Source: Saccopteryx bilineata (taxonomy: Eukaryota > Chordata > Mammalia > Chiroptera > Emballonuridae). Taken from it: 64,000 nt of DNA. Shown piece after piece: positions 58,472-64,000 of the stretch. The stretch is taken from positions 114,599,033-114,663,032 of the forward strand of contig NC_089495.1 in NCBI RefSeq assembly GCF_036850765.1. The letters run 5' to 3'. The position numbers were made by a program, and so were the translations under genes. Under the pieces are notes generated by a model. It had not been told where the DNA came from. It did no database searches and was given only the letters and a program-made list of their open reading frames with translations. How positions within the stretch are numbered: the stretch's first letter is position 1; every line of letters starts with the position of its first letter.

Positions 58472-59262
58472 TTAACTCCTCAGTATTAATCAGAACTAGT
58501 GTTTGCTTAATTCCATCTCAAGAAAAGATGAGCACAGCTCAAGTATCATTTTCTTATCTGCCTATATATAAAAACTTGATAGCATGTGTTATGTGTGTGT
58601 GCTTTATTTTTAAATATTTACTGGGAGCAAATATGTACTGGAAATGTTTTAATGTGCCTTTACCAGTTTTATGGATGCTTTCTATTTGTCTGTAATGGCA
58701 CTGCTTCTGTGAATGATCTTCTAGACATACATCAATCATCCCAGAAAATAAGAACTAGATCCAAGAAAATTAATTTTTTATTAGATTTCTAGCTATTGTT
58801 GCATTTTTCTCCACATCTTCAAGGCCAAAGACTGCTGAGCTTAGAGGTTAGCTTTCTAAATGTTGAGATTTTTATTTTGCAATCCATTAATAGAGAATGT
58901 CACGATATATCCCATTTAGAAAATAACTTACAATGAGTTCAGGTAGTTGAAATAACTTTACCTGTCTTCATGTTGAAAGAGATTCAGCACCCGAATGAAG
59001 AAGTGAGAAACAACTGGAATGCTGGCACCCTCTTTTTCACCAGACACAGTGATAGATTAGTGATTTATGTCATGCTATGATCTAACCACATGGTACACCA
59101 ATATTAAAGTCAATTGAGACATCCCATCAATTTGCCCCAACTGTAATCTAGTAGGTTTTAAAAAGTTATATAAACTATAAAAAAAAGTTTTAAAAGTTTA
59201 AAACACAAAATTTTTAAAAATCTTTGAATAGTTCAATTTATATAGCAGTAACTTCTAATTTT
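58472..59262. other. Intron or upstream sequence, no feature recognised
   Basis: Nothing was assigned. Confidence 0.5.
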
Positions 59263-59275
59263 AAAGAATTCTTTA

Positions 59276-59673
59276 GCCCTGGCCAGTTGGTTCAGCGGTA
59301 GAGCGTAGGCCCAGCATGTGGAAGTTCGGGGTTTGATTCCCGGTCAGGGCACACAGGAAATGTGCCCATCTGTTTCTCCACCCTTCCCCTTCTCCTTTCT
59401 CTCTGTCTCTCTTTTCCCCTCCCACAGCAAAGGCTCCATTGGAGCAAAGTTGGCCCGGGCACTGAGGATGGCTCCATGGCTTCTGCCTCAGGCACTAGAA
59501 TGTCTCTGGCTACAGAGGAGCAATGCCCTAGATGGCAGAGCATCGCCTCCTGGTGGGCATCCTGGGTGGATCCCGGTTGGGTGCATGAGGGAGTCTGTCT
59601 GCCTCCCTGCTTCTCACTTCAGAAAAATACAAAAAACAAAACAAAACTAAAAACCAAAAAAAAAAAAAAAAAA
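59276..59673 (+). mobile_element. VES-family SINE, long (Rhin-1-like) form
   Basis: The head 'GCCCTGGCCAGTTGGTTCAG' and B box GGGTTTGATTCCC (one difference from the canonical form), a CT module, 'CTCCATTGGAGCAAAGTTGG', and an A-tail of about 24 bases are present. A target duplication of about 13 bp, AAAGAATTC(T/C)TTA, lies at 59263-59275 and 59674-59686 with one mismatch. Confidence 0.94.
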
Positions 59674-59686
59674 AAAGAATTCCTTA

Positions 59687-60011
59687 GATTGTCATACTTA
59701 TTGTCAAAGATCTTAGATGGAACTCTTGAAAGTTTAAGTGTATGAACACAGTAGAAAATGTAGATGTGTGTGTCATGTAAACACATAGAGGCTTCTAAAT
59801 GGAGGTACAGGTCATGCACCTGATACAATATGAATGTAATTACCTGACCAGCTTTGGGCATGTACCAATTTTCATTAATGTGGTCAATATGAACACTTGC
59901 CCAAATATTGAATTTAGGTATTAAAAAAAATCACTTCCCCTACGAACATACTAGAATAAGAGATAAAAGTGACAAAAATTTCCTCTTACATGAAATCTAA
60001 ATCTAAGATTT
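59687..60011. other. Intron or upstream sequence, no feature recognised
   Basis: Nothing was assigned between the two SINEs. Confidence 0.5.
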
Positions 60012-60026
60012 AAAACACCCACACAC

Positions 60027-60418
60027 GCCCTGGCCAGTTGGCTCAGCAGTAGAGTGTCGGCCTGGCGTGTGGGGGACCCGGGTTCGATTCCCAGCCAGGG
60101 CACATAGGAGAAGCGCCCATTTGCTTCTTCACCCCCCCCCCCTCCTTCCTCTCTGTCTCTCTCTTCCCCTCCCGCAGCCAAGGCTCCATTGGAGCAAAGA
60201 TGGCCCGGGCGCTGGGGATGGCTCCTTGGCCTGTGCCCCAGGTGCTAGAGTGGCTCTGGTCGCGGCAGAGCGACGCCCCAGAGGGGCAGAGCATCGCCCC
60301 CTGGTGGGCATGCCGGGTGGATCCCGGTGGAGCGCATGCGGGAGTCTGTCTGACTGTCTCTCTCCGTTTCCAGCTTCAGAAAAAATACCAAAAAAAATAA
60401 AATAAAAAATAAATAAAT
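60027..60418 (+). mobile_element. VES-family SINE, long (Rhin-1-like) form
   Basis: The head 'GCCCTGGCCAGTTGGCTCAG' with a canonical B box (GGGTTCGATTCCC) is well preserved, as are the CCAATGGAGC-type hairpin block and a single 22-bp GGGCAGAGCATCGCCCCCTGGT module. The tail is AATAAA-rich. A target duplication of about 14 bp, AAAACACCCACACA, lies at 60012-60025 and 60419-60432. It looks among the youngest SINEs in the window. Confidence 0.95.
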
Positions 60419-60432
60419 AAAACACCCACACA

Positions 60433-60777
60433 TAGGCATACAAATCAAGGCAAAAGTATACTATTAAAAGGAAAGAACACAAACCAATTTAGCAAATTTA
60501 AAGGTGTTACAAAGCCTCCTCTGACTACTAAAGCACCAGCAAACTGGCACTATGGCAGGCTTTGGGTAATACTAGTTCCCCGATGACATTGACCTCTGTG
60601 TACCCATAGGCCGGCCCCTCTAAGAACCAACTCCAGGGCTGGCTGAGCACGAACAGCTCTGGGCTTTAGCTGCATTGTAGGAAGGCGGCCAGATAGATGA
60701 GAAGACTCAACTAAAAACACTACACTTATTTATCTTTTAAAATCAAATGAAAATAATTTTAATTTTCTGATACTATG
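60433..60777. other. Intron or upstream sequence, no feature recognised
   Basis: Nothing was assigned. Confidence 0.5.
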
Positions 60778-60875
60778 AAGGAAGGGAGGGAGGGAGGGAG
60801 GGAGGGAGGGAGGGAGGGAGGGAGGAAGGAAGGAAGGAAGGAAGGAAGGAAGGAAGGAAGGAAGGAAGGAAGGAA
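60778..60875. repeat. Simple repeat (GGGA)n then (GGAA)n
   Basis: About ten GGGA units are followed by about twelve GGAA units, all purine on the plus strand. Four or more GGG runs separated by single A residues meet the usual G-quadruplex pattern. GGAA repeats can also act as clustered ETS-factor sites. Confidence 0.96.
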
Positions 60876-62099
60876 AGCTAAAAGAAAGATGAAATTTTGC
60901 TATAATTCTACCACCCAGCAATTAACATTTTGTTGGCATATAGTCTCTAATTCCTTTTTTTATGAAAATGTGTATGTATATGTAGGCTAAGTATACTATT
61001 TTACATAATCCTTAAATAAAATTGTAATGTGCTTTTTCACTTGACCATGCATTTTGAACCTCTTTTCATGCCAACCGAGACTCTTCTCAAACATTCTAGG
61101 TGGCTGAATAACATCCTATTGCCATTGCCTTAAAAAAGCATCTTCTTTTTATCAATTCAGGCTGCCATAATCATGGGCTAAAAATAATAAATCCAGTTCT
61201 TTGGAGACTTTCATTCTAAATAAAGAATTTTTCCAGAACGTACATCCTGCTGAATGTAATTCAGGGAGAACTTCTGAGTTGACATTTCTCATGGTATTTT
61301 ACATTTTGGATTAAGACACATCTCATATGGTTTTAATTTATATTCTCAGTAGACTTCAAAAAGGAAATTCCAAGTAGAGGTTTATTCATGCACCAGCACT
61401 ATGTTTAAATGATGCTAGAGGGATGTCTTAAACTAACACAGGCCAGGAAGTTCAAAGTTAAGGTTAAATCCTGGACCATGTTCCCACCTCTTTCTCCTTG
61501 GTGTTTGGAAAGTAGAGATTTTATGTAGCTGTTCTGCTTGTCTTTGACCTTCTGCCTATGCATTCAGATGATTTCAAAGATGCACTTCAAAACTTTATGT
61601 AATAAACTGGTATTTTGTAAAGGGTGTTGCTGAAGTTTCAAGGTTTCTCTTAAAAAAAAAAAAAAAAAAAGCTAGACCAAATAAAGGAAAACCCCCCATC
61701 TTGTTTTAATGAGTAGATGAACATTTGGAGTCTAGGTGACTCTCCTCAAACCCTTTAAATAATCAAAAGCCAAATGTGCCCTAAATTTCTAAACCTAGCA
61801 AATTCACCAAGAATGCATCTCTTTAAGAAAACAGTTTTATTTTTGTGCAGCGTTAATGTTATTGTTTTAAAAGGGAGTTTAACATGAAGATGCATTCTAA
61901 TTTAATTTTGCTCTTAACTAATGGCATACCTATTATTTAAAAAAGCAACTCAAGTTTCTTCTCTTATTAAATATTGATACTTAGTTTTATGCATTAACTT
62001 TTAAGAAAGAGTCCATATGTTTGGAAGATGTTCCTTTATTTGAAGGCATATGCAAGCTAACAGGACATGATCAGTAACACAGCATAAAGCTGATAGAAA
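60876..62099. other. Intron or upstream sequence, no gene recognised
   Basis: AT-rich DNA. An A-run at 61651-61670 could be the tail of an unrecognised retroelement, but no body was identified. Confidence 0.45.
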
Positions 62100-62295
62100 C
62101 AAGGACTGAGCTCCCATCCTGGCTTCGCCCGTCGTTACCTTCATGGCCTTGGATAACTGAACTTCAGCATGTTTCAGTTTCCTTATCTATAAAACAAGAA
62201 TAGACTGAGCAGTGTCTAGCTCAGTGTTGTTGTGAGGATGAGATGAGTTCTTGCCTGTAAAGTGATTAGAAGTATGAGCACCTGGAGCACGGTGT
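62100..62295 (+). repeat. MIR SINE
   Basis: 'CATCCTGGCTTCGCCCGTCG' TTACC, CATGGCCTTGGATAACTGAACTTC, 'GTTTCAGTTTCCTTATCTAT' AAAACAAGAATAG, GTTGTTGTGAGGATGAGATGAG and CTGTAAAGTGATTAGAAG form a nearly complete MIR core. Confidence 0.85.
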
Positions 62296-64000
62296 TTGCT
62301 TTGTTTACCACTGTGGAGTGGAGGGGAGGGGCTTACTGTTACTTCCCATAATACGTACTGAAGGTCTCGGGTTCCCTCCACACAGCTCTCCATCAGCTGA
62401 CCTTCAGAAGTAGAAGGCATTTGTCTTATTGGTTTATTCAGCAGACATCCCTGGAGTGCCCAACAAGCGAAAAGCCTGTTGATAAGCACTGGGGGAGGAT
62501 GTGCGCAGCAGCCGTGAGCACTGGGTCCTGTCCTGAAGGTCTCTAAGTCAACTGGGGAAGACACAGACACAGCCATGCATCCTCTGGGGCAGGACAGAGG
62601 GGTCAGAGCTGAGGGGCATTTTGAAAAAGGTGACTAGGACAAGCTTAGAAGGTGAGATGAATTTGAGCCAGAAGACGGTTAACTGACTAGTTCTTCCTGT
62701 CACAATGCCTCTTCTGCCCACCCACTGATCCTAGGGCTGGCATTCCTGTGAACTTCGATCCTTCCTAAAGTGGATGCTTATGCTCCTTCATCTGTGCCTG
62801 CAGGAGCACCCTGGGGCCAGTGCCACCCATCCCCTTCACCCTGATTCTTCCTATGACACAAATCTCACAGGCAACTCGTTTTTCACATTCTAGAAGATTC
62901 TGTTATACTCTTTCTGTTAACTAACGTATCGCACAAGTCATACTTCACACATTATAATGCTCCTTAACAAGATACAGTGAGAGTCATAAATGAAACGTGA
63001 CACTGTAGAAAATGGCAACAGGGCATCCACAGGCTGATACTTTTAGGATATGAACACCAGGTTGGGGAAGACAGTCTTGTGATATAGTTTCCAATGTGCT
63101 GCCAGTTAATAAGTAAAATATTAGCAATCGTGTGCATGATATGTGTGGATCTCAAGGGCAAATCTGTTTAAATATAACCAAATACATTAGAGCCTTGGGA
63201 AATAAACATGTACGCTTCAGTAAGGGAAATGCCTTCAGAAGATTATTTTTCCACATTATGAGAAAACTGAACAAATAAACAAACTGTGAGCGAGGGATAT
63301 GGGCTTCCTGCAGAGCAGTGACTGGGAGAAGTTGAGGACCAATGTAGAGCCCAAGTTCATTGACCTCAAGAGGTCATGAGTCTCCCAGACAGACTTCCTT
63401 TCAGGTCACTCCCACTATTAAAAACATCCTAGGTGTACATTTGGGGGTCTGATTTGTGAGAAGGCAACTGGGAAAGTAATTCAAATACTTCACAACATTT
63501 ACATTTAAAAGGAAACAGATATTTTGCTCTTATGTTTAAAATTATTATAATTAATATTTTGTGACTATTCAAATTAGACCTAATGCTGAATAGAAAATTT
63601 AAAAAGGGGTCCTCTCTGAATCTTTTACCCCCAAATAAGGAACAATGCGTGCATATTAACACACAGACACACATAGACAAAAATTAATTATGTGTCAAAA
63701 ATGGAGATGAAGCCTGTCTTGTTTAGGCTAAGGCAGGAACTAGTGGCTCTTAACCTGGCTTTTAAATAGAACTCAGAAGCCTGGAAACGCTTTGTATGCA
63801 AATATTGTTAAGTAGGTGCTTTATTTGTTGAGGCGACATGGCTTTTTATCAAACGCTCTGATTCACTTATTCTTCCTGTAAGGAGTCATATTTATCCCAA
63901 GGAGAAAGCTGTTGGCTTCAAAGGGGGCCAGCTTTCCCCTGCTTTGTTCCGTGATCAATCAATTTTTGATTTGAGAACTTGGAGATACAAATGATTTCTT
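62296..64000. other. Intron or upstream sequence, no gene recognised
   Basis: 62430-62640 ('GTTTATTCAGCAGACATCCC' TGGAGTGCCC) may be an eroded L2/MIR-age repeat. Nothing else was identified to the end of the window, and no STARD13 start exon was found. Confidence 0.4.

Larger units (their letters stand above)
850..64000 (-). other. STARD13: STARD13 transcription unit (partial; internal exons and introns)
   Basis: Five exons lie in the same orientation with compatible phases: 41482-41411, 38656-38575, 12408-12345, 3617-2200 and 1023-850. They sum to 1810 nt, or 603 aa of continuous reading. Introns inside the window are 41410-38657, 38574-12409, 12344-3618 and 2199-1024. The region above 41482 should be the intron reaching the upstream first exon(s), since no start exon was recognised there. 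The known protein architecture is SAM, serine-rich linker, RhoGAP, START; only the SAM domain and linker are here. The transcript is read right to left, so the minisatellites, L1 and SINEs described below are transcribed as intronic RNA. Confidence 0.9.

Noticed and set aside
41483..64000. STARD13 first coding exon or promoter
   Set aside because: I looked for the N-terminal peptide of the long isoform and for a CpG-island-like promoter on the minus strand and found neither. The first exon is taken to lie outside the window.

Overview
The window is nuclear DNA from a placental mammal, and almost certainly from a bat. It carries many tRNA-derived SINEs whose heads read 'GCCCTGGCCGGTTGGCTCAG' or a close variant, which is the bat-specific VES family. 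Several are the long form ending in a 'CAGCTTCAGAAAAATAC'-type tail, which I recall as Rhin-1-like from horseshoe-bat relatives; that narrower placement is tentative. Ancient MIR, L2, L1M, MLT1 and MER5 copies are typical eutherian background.

The only gene I can support is STARD13 (DLC2), a SAM-RhoGAP-START protein, transcribed on the minus strand through the window. Five internal coding exons are present in 5' to 3' order: 41482-41411 and 38656-38575 (SAM domain), 12408-12345 (end of SAM), 3617-2200 (the 1418-bp exon for the serine-rich, focal-adhesion-binding linker) and 1023-850 (linker leading into RhoGAP). All have AG/GT boundaries and matching phases and join into about 603 uninterrupted codons. 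The first exons lie above 64000, and the RhoGAP and START exons lie below 1.

From left to right, 1-5 kb holds the two downstream exons and a Z-DNA-prone repeat. At 5.2-5.8 kb a 600-bp mariner with TIRs of about 110 bp is nested in an L2. At 7-25 kb the introns hold MIRs, an MLT1 LTR, several L1 fragments (one with a 5' inversion) and a series of VES SINEs. At 25.2-32.7 kb lies a complete-length but decayed L1, in the same sense as the gene, with a SINE nested in ORF2. At 33-42 kb are more SINEs, L1 and L2 fragments, the two SAM exons and a nine-copy 48-bp minisatellite 194 bp from a splice donor. At 44-54 kb, two non-autonomous hAT elements flank a minisatellite of about 7.4 kb and roughly 300 units of 24/25 bp. 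At 54-64 kb there is sparse intronic or upstream DNA, two further SINEs, a G-rich simple repeat and an unidentified decayed coding-like stretch.

The strongest item for a second look is the large minisatellite. Its plus strand is free of stop codons in all three frames except at rare point variants, so it produces a spurious ORF of 1883 codons. It also contains an internal duplication of about 1.1 kb. No operon, CRISPR array, RNA gene or new enzymatic system is visible.
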